Positions 1-7,295 are shown, numbered from the stretch's first letter. The stretch is 12,901 nt of DNA from Treponema sp. (GCA_031284105.1 JAITAN010000173.1:1-12901), one strand, 5' to 3'. The notes: generated by a model from the sequence alone, not told the origin. Numbers and translations: made by a program.

Positions 1-318
1 CCGGGGATTCCCTACCGTGAAGATGGCTATTGCTTTTTTTAGGATTTCATTCGTCTCCCTCAGGTCGACATTTTCTTTCCGCAGCCGAGCCGTCTCTTCA
101 TCCCGCGCATTTCCTCTGCCGGTGAAAGCTTTCATATGTCCCGTTTCACTCCGCTTCATCTCCCGCATCCATCGAGCCGGCATATCCCGATTTATGCCAA
201 GGTCTTGGGCAATCTCCGACCGCTTCCGCTTTGTGTTCCGGGCAAGTTCCACCGCCCGTTCCTTAAACTCTTTCGTAAAAACGCTTCTTTCTCCGATGAT
301 ACTTCCTTCTTTGATCAT
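1..318 (-). CDS. IS3-family transposase OrfA (3' end outside window)
   Basis: Translating the minus strand from the ATG at 318 gives 106 open codons to the window edge. Visible features are an N-terminal TKEFKERAVELA segment, a helix-turn-helix at about residues 32-52 (RKRSEIAQDLGIN, then RW at 49-50), and a leucine-zipper-like helix at about 77-97 (ARLRKEN...EILKKA). This order is typical of IS3-family OrfA, which binds the element ends and forms the OrfAB transposase after a -1 frameshift. AGGAAGG (plus positions 326-332) lies 7 bases upstream of the ATG and supports the start. A run of seven A's at codons 93-95 (plus positions 34-40) could be the slippery site. The end of OrfA and all of OrfB lie outside the window. 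The family is clear; the subgroup is not decided. Confidence 0.85.
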   Translation of the reverse strand, partial: MIKEGSIIGERSVFTKEFKERAVELARNTKRKRSEIAQDLGINRDMPARWMREMKRSETGHMKAFTGRGNARDEETARLRKENVDLRETNEILKKAIAIFTVGNPR

Positions 319-331
319 AGGCTTACCTTCC

Positions 332-356
332 TGTCCTTTCAAGCGGGGGAGGTTCA
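332..356 (-). repeat. Putative IS3 terminal inverted repeat
   Basis: Read on the minus strand from 356 to 332, this 25-base segment starts TGAACCTCCCCCGC and ends GGACA. It sits just before the orfA ribosome binding site. Many IS3-family ends start TGA and end with a GGACA-like motif. The partner repeat is not in the window, so the call rests on resemblance and position only. Confidence 0.55.
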
Positions 357-741
357 AGCCCCTGCCACCGATGGGTAGACTCCTTATCCATTTGGATAGC
401 CCTTTGTGGGGAGCTTCGCGGTGTTTGCTCTGAGGGTTTGCTTGATTACTGCTTATAATTAATACACGTAATGCGCGGCATCGTTCGGCCGCTCCTTCTC
501 TCGGCGCTCTTTTCGTTTGTTTGCGCCGGCTGCAGAACGTCAATCGTAGTAGATACCGTTCACGACAACATCACTCCAGAAAGATGAGTATGATTCGAGG
601 CAGCTTGTTGCACTTGTAGGTTTTTGCGTCACTTTGTGCTGCAAAAACCACGATTTATGGCATGCTTTCGGAGTTTGCAGGATAAAAAATCGTCTAACCA
701 GCGACTTTTTGAGGTTTTTATGCACGAAGTGCAACAAACTC
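357..741. other. Gene-free stretch between the IS end and the envelope-protein gene
   Basis: No reading frame here has protein-like features together with a start signal. Positions 357-598 include a small hairpin (TATCCA 385-390 with TGGATA 393-398) and nothing else I can name. Positions 599-741 form the foldable repeat listed separately. A 65-codon minus-strand frame (540-737) is mostly made of that repeat, although its last 17 codons (ending VVVNGIYYD) could be a remnant of an older gene end. No clear U-rich terminator follows the leftward operon, which stops at 742. Confidence 0.5.
599..741. repeat. Foldable, probably interspersed repeat element
   Basis: The segment is bounded by inverted arms TTGTTGCACTT (605-615) and AAGTGCAACAA (727-737). 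Inside are two more hairpins: GGTTTTTGC (619-627) with GCAAAAACC (641-649), and TGCAC-GAA-GTGCA (721-733). It begins one base beyond the stop codon of the leftward gene ending at 742. Nested inverted repeats of this size are typical of small non-coding interspersed elements. I see only one copy here, so repetition elsewhere in the genome is an inference. It may also help end or stabilise the operon transcript. Confidence 0.45.
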
Positions 742-2058
742 CTAGTAGGGCAGTTTTATTTTTATCCCGCATCTGAAAGCGGGCAGTTCAATATAGACCG
801 AAGAACCAATGACCTGCTGTAAAAAGCCCGTATCTTCCAATCCTTTGGAAACAGACGATGTATGGCCGTTTCCCAGAAAAAACACGGAAGCGCCGACTTC
901 CGCAAACAATGTGAGGAAAATGGGCAGCTCCCAGTCATACCCGATATAACATGAAAGACTTACCGGAGAAAAATCATCGAACCAGCTTTGTTTGCTTGAT
1001 CTGTTAAATGTTATCTGTGCGCAGTTTATGCGGACCTGCAATACGCTCTGCACATAAAGCGTTGGAACATACGGTTCCTTTGTTCTAAAACGGTACCCAC
1101 CCGCAACGCCGGGCATGATGAGCGGAGCCGCATTAAAACTCGTCTCCAAAGGCTCATCGCTCCTTTTAGAAAAGAAACCAAATGCCTGCTGCTGCAAACC
1201 TACGCTAAAGAACAGACCGCTATTTCCGATAGTACGGGTATACCAGAATTCTGGAAAACGCGCCTGAAAAATTCCTATATCTAAAGAAGACGGATAAAAC
1301 TTCTGACTGGGAAGGGTCAATTCGTGTCTATCTTTATCGGCAAAGATAATACCGGTACGGGTAACATAGTCTTCATGCGATGCCGTCCATGTATAGGTGC
1401 CGGGCAGGGGAATATCAACGCTAATAAAACCGGATTCAGGTATGACGAGCGGTTCTTTGGTAAGACCCGACACTGCCGTACCCGCAGTACCATAAAGGGT
1501 AAACAAAGGTTTGAGTATAGGCTTTATAAAATTCCCAAGATCGGTTTTAATGGGAAGCCAATAGTAAAGCAGCAGATCGTCTTCCGTAGGAACGGATTCG
1601 GTAAACGTCTTATCAAAGATGTGCAGACTCGAAAAAAGATCGGTAAACATATAGCGTACCGTTACCGTTCCGGTAGTAATATCACCTGAAACGTATATAT
1701 CGACAAAAACCGGTATATTGCGGCGGGTTGCATCTGCAAGAGGATCCGCGGTTTCCGTTTCGGTATCATACCGGAAGAGGTGAGCGATATGTTCCATGCC
1801 GTTCAAGTACGATTCTATTGAGAAAGTCCAGAATTCTTTGGAGGGGAAACTGCCGGTATAGGCGTCCCACACATATACACCCGCTTCACGGGCAAGAAAA
1901 TAAAAATCATCGTCTATCTGAAAACGATACAGAACATTAACGCTTCCATTCAGATAATCAGGGACACCGGCGTTAGACGCTGCGGGTTCTTGAGCGGCGA
2001 GCGCCGTTGTCAGCATTAAGAAAAAAATCAATACAAAACTGTTATACCATTTTACCAT
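742..2058 (-). CDS. Exported protein with PEGA-like region and C-terminal outer-membrane barrel
   Basis: I chose the ATG at 2058 (438 aa) over an upstream ATG at 2085 because it starts directly with a good signal peptide (MVKWYNSFVLIFFLMLTTALAAQ, cleavage near residue 22) and overlaps the preceding stop codon by 7 bases, which suggests translational coupling. Residues about 25-185 are a hydrophilic, presumably periplasmic domain. Residues about 190-250 (ESGFISVDIPLPGTYTW..., SHEDYVTRTG) resemble a PEGA surface-layer-like repeat. Residues about 250-438 alternate in the way expected for membrane beta strands and end in a terminal aromatic residue (KIKLPY), as outer-membrane barrels often do. 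The function is unknown. It is the last gene of a leftward operon with the cyclase and a similarly built protein. The domain calls come from sequence pattern only. Confidence 0.75.
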   Translation of the reverse strand: MVKWYNSFVLIFFLMLTTALAAQEPAASNAGVPDYLNGSVNVLYRFQIDDDFYFLAREAGVYVWDAYTGSFPSKEFWTFSIESYLNGMEHIAHLFRYDTETETADPLADATRRNIPVFVDIYVSGDITTGTVTVRYMFTDLFSSLHIFDKTFTESVPTEDDLLLYYWLPIKTDLGNFIKPILKPLFTLYGTAGTAVSGLTKEPLVIPESGFISVDIPLPGTYTWTASHEDYVTRTGIIFADKDRHELTLPSQKFYPSSLDIGIFQARFPEFWYTRTIGNSGLFFSVGLQQQAFGFFSKRSDEPLETSFNAAPLIMPGVAGGYRFRTKEPYVPTLYVQSVLQVRINCAQITFNRSSKQSWFDDFSPVSLSCYIGYDWELPIFLTLFAEVGASVFFLGNGHTSSVSKGLEDTGFLQQVIGSSVYIELPAFRCGIKIKLPY

Positions 2059-3284
2059 TTCAGCAGTACCCCAAAAGATATACAATACCCAAGCATATCG
2101 TCCCTTCCAAAGGCATGCCTCGAATAAGTAAACAGTTCAGGCAGCCGGACTTCGCTTATAATTGCGAAACGGGAAAAATGGTATTCCGCGCCAATCCAAA
2201 GAGGATCGCCAAGGAAATCGGCGGTCCCGTTTACAAACACAACTGATACGCCGGTTCCTGCCAGCAAACGGAACGGGAATTTTCTATCCGGCAGAAGGTA
2301 CAAACCCGTTCCAAAACGTAGTTCTTGATACAAGCGCCCCCTGTCAGGATTCAGAGGCTGTTCTTCCTGCCAAAGCGAATACCCGGCTTTGACAAACCAG
2401 CGGTCAAGTACAGGATATACACGATACTCAAAGCCCACGCCGTACATGACGGGCGTTGTAGGGATATTTCTGATGTCGATCATAAAACTAACGGCTTGCC
2501 GCATCTTTTTGAGCGGTCTAGGGAGGAAAACCGGCTCTTCGGTAACGCCCGCGGAAAGCTCAAAGGGCTGCTCCCAATAGCCTTGTTTGACGGCTGTTCC
2601 AAAGACCGGCGCCCCTTGCACAAAAAGAAAAAGCGGCGCGGTAAGCTCCTTATCTTTAACGACTCCCGCGGAAACACGGTTTTCATCACCGAAAAAGACT
2701 TCAATGTTGTCTTCAGTTGCTATGAACTTTTGGGGGATGGTTACGGCTCTGTCTCCGGTAAAATCGGCTGAGAAGAAAGACTGCTGATAGCTCTGAATGA
2801 GCTTTTCTACGGAACCGTCAATGGTACTATCGGTTGAAAGCCCCGCGTAAAACGGTATCCAAAACGTTTCGCTTGCCCTGATAAAGGCGTCAACCGCGTC
2901 ATATATGGAAAAACGCCAAAACAGGCGGTCATTGTTGTACGCCGTATATACGGTTATGGCCCAGCGGACGCCTGCGTCCGCACAAACCCGTTGCAGTTCC
3001 TCAACCGGGAAACTATCCGTCTCATTCCTGATGTACGGCAGCACCACCTCTATACCCGCGTTATAACATACGGCGTCAACCGCATACACGGTATAGTCGA
3101 TATTGGGGTATAGATCCCGCGGGACTTGATCTCTTCCTTGATGGTAGAATATAAGAACCGCTCTCGATTCACGGAGGTTTAACGCGGCGTTCGCATCGGT
3201 AATACGCTCATCAGCCGGAAGAGAAAGCGGTACTAAACACAACATACAGCCCGCAACCAAAGCTTTTATACGATATTTTTTCAT
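2052..3284 (-). CDS. Exported protein: TolB/CsgG-like N-terminal domain, PEGA-like segment, C-terminal barrel
   Basis: The start at 3284 (410 aa) overlaps the cyclase stop by 4 bases (ATGA) and opens with a signal peptide (MKKYRIKALVAGCMLCLVPLSLPA, cleavage near residue 24). A longer frame from 3314 would put charged residues before the signal and is less likely. Residues about 30-175 (RAVLIFYHQGRD..., CADAGVRWAITV..., FWRFSIYDAVDAF) resemble the periplasmic TolB-N/CsgG-like domains seen in spirochaete envelope proteins. A PEGA-like stretch follows at about 215-265, then a probable beta barrel ending in a terminal aromatic residue (GVLLKW). The domain plan partly parallels the next gene, so the two may be distant paralogues or partners. 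The function is unknown; an outer-membrane location is an inference. Confidence 0.75.
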   Translation of the reverse strand: MKKYRIKALVAGCMLCLVPLSLPADERITDANAALNLRESRAVLIFYHQGRDQVPRDLYPNIDYTVYAVDAVCYNAGIEVVLPYIRNETDSFPVEELQRVCADAGVRWAITVYTAYNNDRLFWRFSIYDAVDAFIRASETFWIPFYAGLSTDSTIDGSVEKLIQSYQQSFFSADFTGDRAVTIPQKFIATEDNIEVFFGDENRVSAGVVKDKELTAPLFLFVQGAPVFGTAVKQGYWEQPFELSAGVTEEPVFLPRPLKKMRQAVSFMIDIRNIPTTPVMYGVGFEYRVYPVLDRWFVKAGYSLWQEEQPLNPDRGRLYQELRFGTGLYLLPDRKFPFRLLAGTGVSVVFVNGTADFLGDPLWIGAEYHFSRFAIISEVRLPELFTYSRHAFGRDDMLGYCISFGVLLKW

Positions 3285-4939
3285 TTTTCGTGCATGATCT
3301 CCACGCCGTCCCAATTTCCAGGAGGCGGCTCATGTATATACCGCCTACAGCGTTCAATATAACGATCCGAAGCGAGATCGTTAGGAAGCAGCATACGTAC
3401 CTTCTCAAAAACCGCAAGAGATTCCTTGAACTGCCGCTCGTAGTACAATGCTACCGCATCTTCGTGAAATTGCCATGCCTCCTGCTCCGCGGGCGTTATT
3501 TTTCTTCGTGCGGTGAGAATAGGCACGCCCAGCGTCTTTCCCTTTACGGCCACACGATCGATGGTTCTGCACGGTATTTCACCCTTAATCTTTTCATATA
3601 TGCTTTCGGAAAAAAGAAGCGGTTCTTTGTACATTTTAGTAAGACCTTCGAGGCGGGACGCAAGATTCACCGAATCGCCGATGACCGTGTAGTTCATTTT
3701 CCGTTCGCATCCGATGTTTCCCACTGTAACAATACCGTAATTGATGCCGATACCAATACGGAATTCCGGCGCGCCGGCTTGTATCTGCATTTTGTTGAAC
3801 TCATTCAGCGCCTCACTCATTTCAATACCGGCTAACACCGAGGAAAGGGCGTCGTTTTCATGCTCCACAACGGCCCCGAAGATAGCCATGATGGCGTCTC
3901 CGATATATTTATCCACAATGCCGTCTCTGTCCATGATGATGTTTACCATAATATTGAAGTAACGGTTAAGCGAATTGACCAGCTCGTCCGGCCGCATCTT
4001 TTCGGAAATGGTGGTGAAACTCCGTATATCCGAGAAGAGAATGGCAATTTCACGGTTTGTGCCGATCAGCATTCTTTCGGGATTATCAAATATCTCATCA
4101 ATAACATTTGCAGGTACGTAGAGTTGGAATACGTTTCTGATTTTGCGCTCGCTTCTTCGCGCGACCGCAGCGTCGAATGCATAGTTTTTTATCTCCTTAT
4201 AGGCTATATCCAGATTTTTGAGCATGGTATTAAATGTATAAGAGAGCTGCCCGACTTCGTCTTTGTAATAAATAGGGACCGTTTTTGCGAGATCGTTCTC
4301 TTCTATGATACGCTTCATGACGGAAACTACGTTTTCTATGGGCATGGTGATGTAACCGCTCATCATCAAGAGGAACAAAACGCCGATTATCAGGGTACCG
4401 ATCAATATAAAAGCCGATGTTCTGAATATCTGCTCTACGGGTCCGTAGAATTGACCCCGTTCCTCGGTAACAAAAACCTGCCATCCAAAGGGCGAAAACG
4501 GCATGGTATAGACAACACGTTCAATGCCGCCGATCCGCATAAAAAAGAAACGCTCTTGTTCGATTTGGGTGCTTTCAATAAGCGCGACGGCTTCTTCCGG
4601 CGAGACAACGATATTGCCCGCGGTCATGTCGGTATTCGCCCCCTCGTCAAGCGCAAAAATAGCCTCCGTGGAGCTGCGGAGTATGCCGTACGCGAAATTT
4701 TCAACCGCATCTTTTGCGGCGGCTTCCATTAAGAGATTACCTACCATGTTATTATCAACAACAAGGTTCCACTGTCCCTCCGCGTAACTTATGACTTCTT
4801 CGGCCTTGAAATTCAAGGAGCCGACCGCCAATTTGTTTACCGCGTTCACGGCCAAAAGGTATGATACGCCGCCAACCATTGTAACCGCCAGCATCAAAAG
4901 AGGAACAACAATGAATAATATTTTAGCTCTAATTTTCAT
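3281..4939 (-). CDS. Membrane-anchored class III adenylate cyclase (HAMP, cyclase, TPR-like tail)
   Basis: This protein (552 aa) should make cyclic AMP from ATP at the inner membrane. A first membrane helix (residues 7-29) and a second (172-194) flank a periplasmic sensor of about 140 residues; HAMP covers about 195-250. The cyclase domain covers about 295-460. Metal-binding aspartates are D304 (LFSDIRSFT) and D348, the adenine-selecting lysine is K344 (KYIGDAIM), and the transition-state pair is N425 and R429 (VNLASR). The residue that pairs with the lysine is T418 (NYTVIGD), not Asp, which points to class IIIb, the type often activated by bicarbonate. Residues 485-535 look like a TPR unit. 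The catalytic set is complete, so it is probably active. The Shine-Dalgarno sequence before the ATG is poor. Two exported proteins overlap downstream. A guanylate cyclase is less likely given K344 and T418. Confidence 0.9.
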   Translation of the reverse strand: MKIRAKILFIVVPLLMLAVTMVGGVSYLLAVNAVNKLAVGSLNFKAEEVISYAEGQWNLVVDNNMVGNLLMEAAAKDAVENFAYGILRSSTEAIFALDEGANTDMTAGNIVVSPEEAVALIESTQIEQERFFFMRIGGIERVVYTMPFSPFGWQVFVTEERGQFYGPVEQIFRTSAFILIGTLIIGVLFLLMMSGYITMPIENVVSVMKRIIEENDLAKTVPIYYKDEVGQLSYTFNTMLKNLDIAYKEIKNYAFDAAVARRSERKIRNVFQLYVPANVIDEIFDNPERMLIGTNREIAILFSDIRSFTTISEKMRPDELVNSLNRYFNIMVNIIMDRDGIVDKYIGDAIMAIFGAVVEHENDALSSVLAGIEMSEALNEFNKMQIQAGAPEFRIGIGINYGIVTVGNIGCERKMNYTVIGDSVNLASRLEGLTKMYKEPLLFSESIYEKIKGEIPCRTIDRVAVKGKTLGVPILTARRKITPAEQEAWQFHEDAVALYYERQFKESLAVFEKVRMLLPNDLASDRYIERCRRYIHEPPPGNWDGVEIMHEK

Positions 4940-4943
4940 TTAT

Positions 4944-5411
4944 TTATCTATCTATTCTTTCAATCCACGCGTCCGCAAAGGGCGCAGCCCGATGGTAAGG
5001 CTGAAAAATACTCAAGAATACAGGAATACATGTATACCGCGCGTATTCTCCTGCATACCTCAATCGTAGTCTTTTAATCATTATAGGAACTCTTGCGGTC
5101 ATTACAAGAAGTCTTTTAGCCGCTATAAGAAGTCTTTTAGTCATTACAAGAAGTCTTTTAGCCGCTATAAGAAGTCTTTTAGTCATTACAAGAAGTCTTT
5201 TAACCGCTATAAGAAGTCTTTTAATCATTACAAGAAGTCTTTTAGCCGCTATAAGAAGTCTTTTAATCATTACAAGAAGTCTTTTAACCGCTATAAGAGG
5301 TCTTTTAATCATTACAAGAAGTCTTTTAGCCATTACAAGAAGTCTTGCAACCGGTACAAGAAATCCGCCGGTGCGGGTAAGAGTTCCGTTTATCATTGTA
5401 AAGACGCCCAT
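4944..5411 (-). CDS. Possible repetitive cationic-hydrophobic protein encoded by the 21-bp array (doubtful)
   Basis: The minus strand stays open for 155 codons, starting MGVFTMINGTL and ending four bases before the cyclase ATG. Most of it is a 7-residue repeat of the type RLLVMIK/RLLIAAK, giving a highly hydrophobic, basic helix. Against coding: there is no Shine-Dalgarno sequence before the ATG at 5411; a 21-base period keeps any unit-compatible frame open; the plus strand is open too (repeats of SFSRYKK/SFSHYKK, with no start codon); and variation between copies changes amino acids in both of those frames. For coding: the stop abuts the next start, which would allow coupling. I consider it more likely a DNA or RNA repeat than a protein gene. 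Confidence 0.25.
   Translation of the reverse strand: MGVFTMINGTLTRTGGFLVPVARLLVMAKRLLVMIKRPLIAVKRLLVMIKRLLIAAKRLLVMIKRLLIAVKRLLVMTKRLLIAAKRLLVMTKRLLIAAKRLLVMTARVPIMIKRLRLRYAGEYARYTCIPVFLSIFQPYHRAAPFADAWIERIDR
5069..5404. repeat. Tandem array of 21-bp units in alternating A/B types
   Basis: Starting at 5069 there are fourteen recognisable 21-base units to 5362, then two badly decayed ones to 5404. The common core is GTCTTTTA followed by R. Type A continues CCGCTATAAGAA and type B TCATTACAAGAA. From 5111 to 5320 they alternate strictly A,B,A,B (five pairs), giving a 42-base higher-order period. The A/B differences are all transitions. Units at both edges are more diverged, as expected for an array that grows or is homogenised in its centre. 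Unlike a CRISPR array, there are no unique spacers. It lies between mscS and the cyclase gene, upstream of the latter. Confidence 0.95.
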
Positions 5412-5460
5412 TGAACTATGAGAAAAGATATTTTTCGATGTACGATTAACCGATTAGCCT

Positions 5461-6774
5461 TCAAGCCGGATCCTCTTCCGTTTTCGCTTCGACAGAAGGA
5501 ACGGCATAAGGTATATGAGAATAGAAATGGGAGACGGTCATGTCCAAACCGGCGTCGCAGAAACCGTTTTGTATACTTTTATACAATCCCGAATATACGG
5601 CAGGCACCTTCTCAATCGCTTTCGTGTATACGTTTAGTTCATAATGCGCATAAAAATCATCCATTCTAGTCTGCAGCACGAAGGGCATGGGATCGTGTTC
5701 CACGTATTCCGTCTTGAGCGCGGATTCAATGAGGATTGAATGTACCGTCTGCCAGGGGGTTGAGTATCCAAAGGTAATATCCACATGCAGGATAAGTCCG
5801 TGATCGTTCTCGTTATCCGCCGAGAAATTGTAATTGGTGATACTTGAAGTGAGTATCATGGCATTGGGGAAGGTAATATACTCGTTTTTATGGGTACGCA
5901 GCCGCGTTACCGTCGGGGTTTTTTCCACCACAAACCCTATGATGTCGCCGATCTTGATCCGATCTCCCAACTTGAACGGTCTCATGTAGGTAACGACAAT
6001 ACCCGCGACAAGATTACCGATAACGGAACTTGAGCCTAACGAGAATAAAATACCGACAAATACGGAAACGCCTTTGAAAATATCGGATTCAGAATTGGGC
6101 AAAAGCGGGTATATGAGGATAATGGTGAACGCGTATATCAATATCCGCAGTATATTAAAGGTCGGCTGGGCCCAGTCCGCGTAAAACCCCGGCACGACCA
6201 GTTTGCCTTTTTCAATCTGCGAGGTAAAAAACCGCAGCGCTTTTATCGCATAATTGGCCGCCACCATGGTAATTGCGATGGTTATAAGATTGGGAATATA
6301 CTTGATGATTGCAAGACCCATGTTTCTGATAGGGGAAATAATATAACCGAGCAGTTTCGCCGCAACGCCGCGCGTTTGCTCAAAAATACCGAAAAGCGCG
6401 AGCAGGGTTAAATAGATAATCAAAATATACACAACATAATTGACTATTTTTAACAGAAAAAGCGCTACTTTCGTTATTTGCTGCGAATCAAAAAGCGTAT
6501 ATTTCTTGAAAACAATAGGCTTGATTTTTGTACCGTCTTGTATTTTCTGCTGCAGCTTTCCAAAAAGATAACTTACCAGCCGAATGAGCAGAACCATGAA
6601 GATGACCGCGGCAACGGCGACGCCGATTCTGATAAATATGTTTGTCCCTATGAGTCTGTTCAGCAAAGAAGAAACATTTGACTCAACAGTCGCCTCTACC
6701 GAATCCGTCTGGGCAAACAGCGCGGAAGTTGAAAGAATAAAAAAGAATATGAACGTCTTTCGTATATTATTCAT
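5461..6774 (-). CDS. MscS-family mechanosensitive ion channel
   Basis: This 437-residue protein should be a small-conductance stretch-activated channel that releases solutes on hypo-osmotic shock. It begins with a likely cleaved signal peptide (residues 1-21, ...STSALFAQ), followed by hydrophobic segments near 47-70, 103-130, 157-178 and 207-224. The pore-lining helix is at about 233-262 (GVSVFVGILFSLGSSSVIGNLVAGIV), followed by the family's beta domain (MRPFKLGDRIKIGDIIGFV..., then THKNEYITFPNAMI) and an alpha/beta C-terminal domain to about 420. It is longer than E. coli MscS because of extra N-terminal membrane helices. AGAGGGA (6783-6788) lies 8 bases before the ATG. It is transcribed divergently from dnaA and is the first gene of the leftward block. 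Confidence 0.92.
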   Translation of the reverse strand: MNNIRKTFIFFFILSTSALFAQTDSVEATVESNVSSLLNRLIGTNIFIRIGVAVAAVIFMVLLIRLVSYLFGKLQQKIQDGTKIKPIVFKKYTLFDSQQITKVALFLLKIVNYVVYILIIYLTLLALFGIFEQTRGVAAKLLGYIISPIRNMGLAIIKYIPNLITIAITMVAANYAIKALRFFTSQIEKGKLVVPGFYADWAQPTFNILRILIYAFTIILIYPLLPNSESDIFKGVSVFVGILFSLGSSSVIGNLVAGIVVTYMRPFKLGDRIKIGDIIGFVVEKTPTVTRLRTHKNEYITFPNAMILTSSITNYNFSADNENDHGLILHVDITFGYSTPWQTVHSILIESALKTEYVEHDPMPFVLQTRMDDFYAHYELNVYTKAIEKVPAVYSGLYKSIQNGFCDAGLDMTVSHFYSHIPYAVPSVEAKTEEDPA

Positions 6775-6950
6775 AATGGTATCCCTCTTTTTTCATGGAA
6801 AACAAGCACCCTCTTCCCCATACCGGTATAGAACCGGAAATCATACGCTTCCCTTTGCACCACATACATCTCTGATTACCAATCTTTTGTTTCCGCTTTC
6901 CGGGAAAAGATAATCATTAGCAGAAGATGCTGTTTTACGTACTTTTTCAT

Positions 6951-6979
6951 ATCATAGCTCTTTTATATTCTTTTGTCTA
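6951..6979 (-). promoter_or_regulatory. Sigma-70-type promoter for the leftward mscS gene
   Basis: Read on the minus strand, TAGACA (6979-6974) is separated by 17 bases from TATGAT (6956-6951), each one mismatch from consensus. Transcription would start near 6944, giving a leader of about 170 bases before the mscS ATG. This rests on consensus match and position only. Confidence 0.5.
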
Positions 6980-7060
6980 TCACGTTTTGCGAGATTTTCA
7001 AAAAGGAGTATAAAAAGACAAAGGAATTTGGTATGATGGTATAAGAGAACCGGTATTAGA

Positions 7061-7083
7061 CGTACGCGCGGGAAAAGCGTACG
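7061..7083. other. GC-rich hairpin in the divergent intergenic region
   Basis: CGTACGC (7061-7067) and GCGTACG (7077-7083) form a perfect 7-bp stem with a 9-base loop, in otherwise AT-rich DNA 29 bases left of the first DnaA box. No U-run follows on either strand, so it is not a standard terminator. It could be an operator or a separator between the two promoters. Confidence 0.4.
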
Positions 7084-7111
7084 GCCGCATGGCGAAGATC
7101 GGTCCGCAGAA

Positions 7112-7131
7112 TGTGTATAACATGTGAACAA
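7112..7131 (-). promoter_or_regulatory. DnaA box (consensus) plus adjacent weaker box, left cluster
   Basis: TGTGTATAA at 7112-7120 is the reverse complement of TTATACACA and fits the DnaA box consensus TTATNCACA exactly. A second site, TGTGAACAA (7123-7131, TTGTTCACA on the other strand), differs at one position and begins 11 bases later on the same strand. The pair is spaced about one helical turn apart and recurs in variant form at 7314. Confidence 0.75.
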
Positions 7132-7195
7132 ATTTGTCCGTTTGCGCTTCAAAACCGTTAAACAAGAAAGAAATGTCGAAATTCACGGTTTAAAT

Positions 7196-7224
7196 TTGGA
7201 AGGGCTGTTAATATCTCATATAAT
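7196..7224 (+). promoter_or_regulatory. Promoter candidate upstream of dnaA (distal)
   Basis: TTGGAA (7196-7201) and TATAAT (7219-7224) are separated by 17 bases. The -10 is perfect and the spacing ideal. The start would be near 7231, about 140 bases before the dnaA start codon and to the right of the left DnaA cluster. Confidence 0.55.
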
Positions 7225-7295
7225 TCTTTGTTATACAACATATTATATAAAACTTCCGACATTCTGCGGTTTGGTATGATAAAAACCTCCAAGTA

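Larger units (their letters stand above)
1..356 (-). mobile_element. One end of an IS3-family insertion sequence (cut by window edge)
   Basis: The minus strand carries an IS3-type orfA whose start lies 38 bases inside a terminus of the form TGAACC...GGACA, the pattern I know from IS3-family left ends. The element therefore appears to begin at 356 and to continue past position 1, where orfB and the other end should lie. Only one end is visible, so a target duplication cannot be checked. The orfA reading frame has no stop or frameshift in the visible part, so the copy may be intact. It lies downstream of the leftward cyclase operon, in the same orientation. Confidence 0.7.

Noticed and set aside
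351..375. tRNA-like T-loop (GGTTCAAGCC) suggesting a tRNA fragment
   Set aside because: The flanking bases do not form a five-pair T-stem and no other tRNA arm is present. The bases are better explained as the IS3 terminus.
17..433. Plus-strand frames at 17-433 and 136-378
   Set aside because: They lie opposite the IS3 orfA, show no domain or start signal, and are shadows of it.
540..737. 65-codon minus-strand reading frame after the operon
   Set aside because: Most of it is the inverted-repeat element at 599-741, it lacks a ribosome binding site, and its composition is not protein-like apart from a short end. I treat it as repeat-derived.
3860..4732. 290-codon plus-strand frame opposite the cyclase
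   Set aside because: The cyclase on the other strand has all its catalytic motifs and a full domain set. This frame is its mirror and has no recognisable features.
5069..5404. CRISPR array
   Set aside because: The units are 21 bases placed end to end and merely alternate between two types. There are no unique spacers and no cas genes nearby.
7027..7280. 11-base direct repeat TTTGGTATGAT at 7027 and 7270
   Set aside because: It is short and AT-rich, overlaps no other signal in a consistent way, and could be chance. I do not call it an operator.
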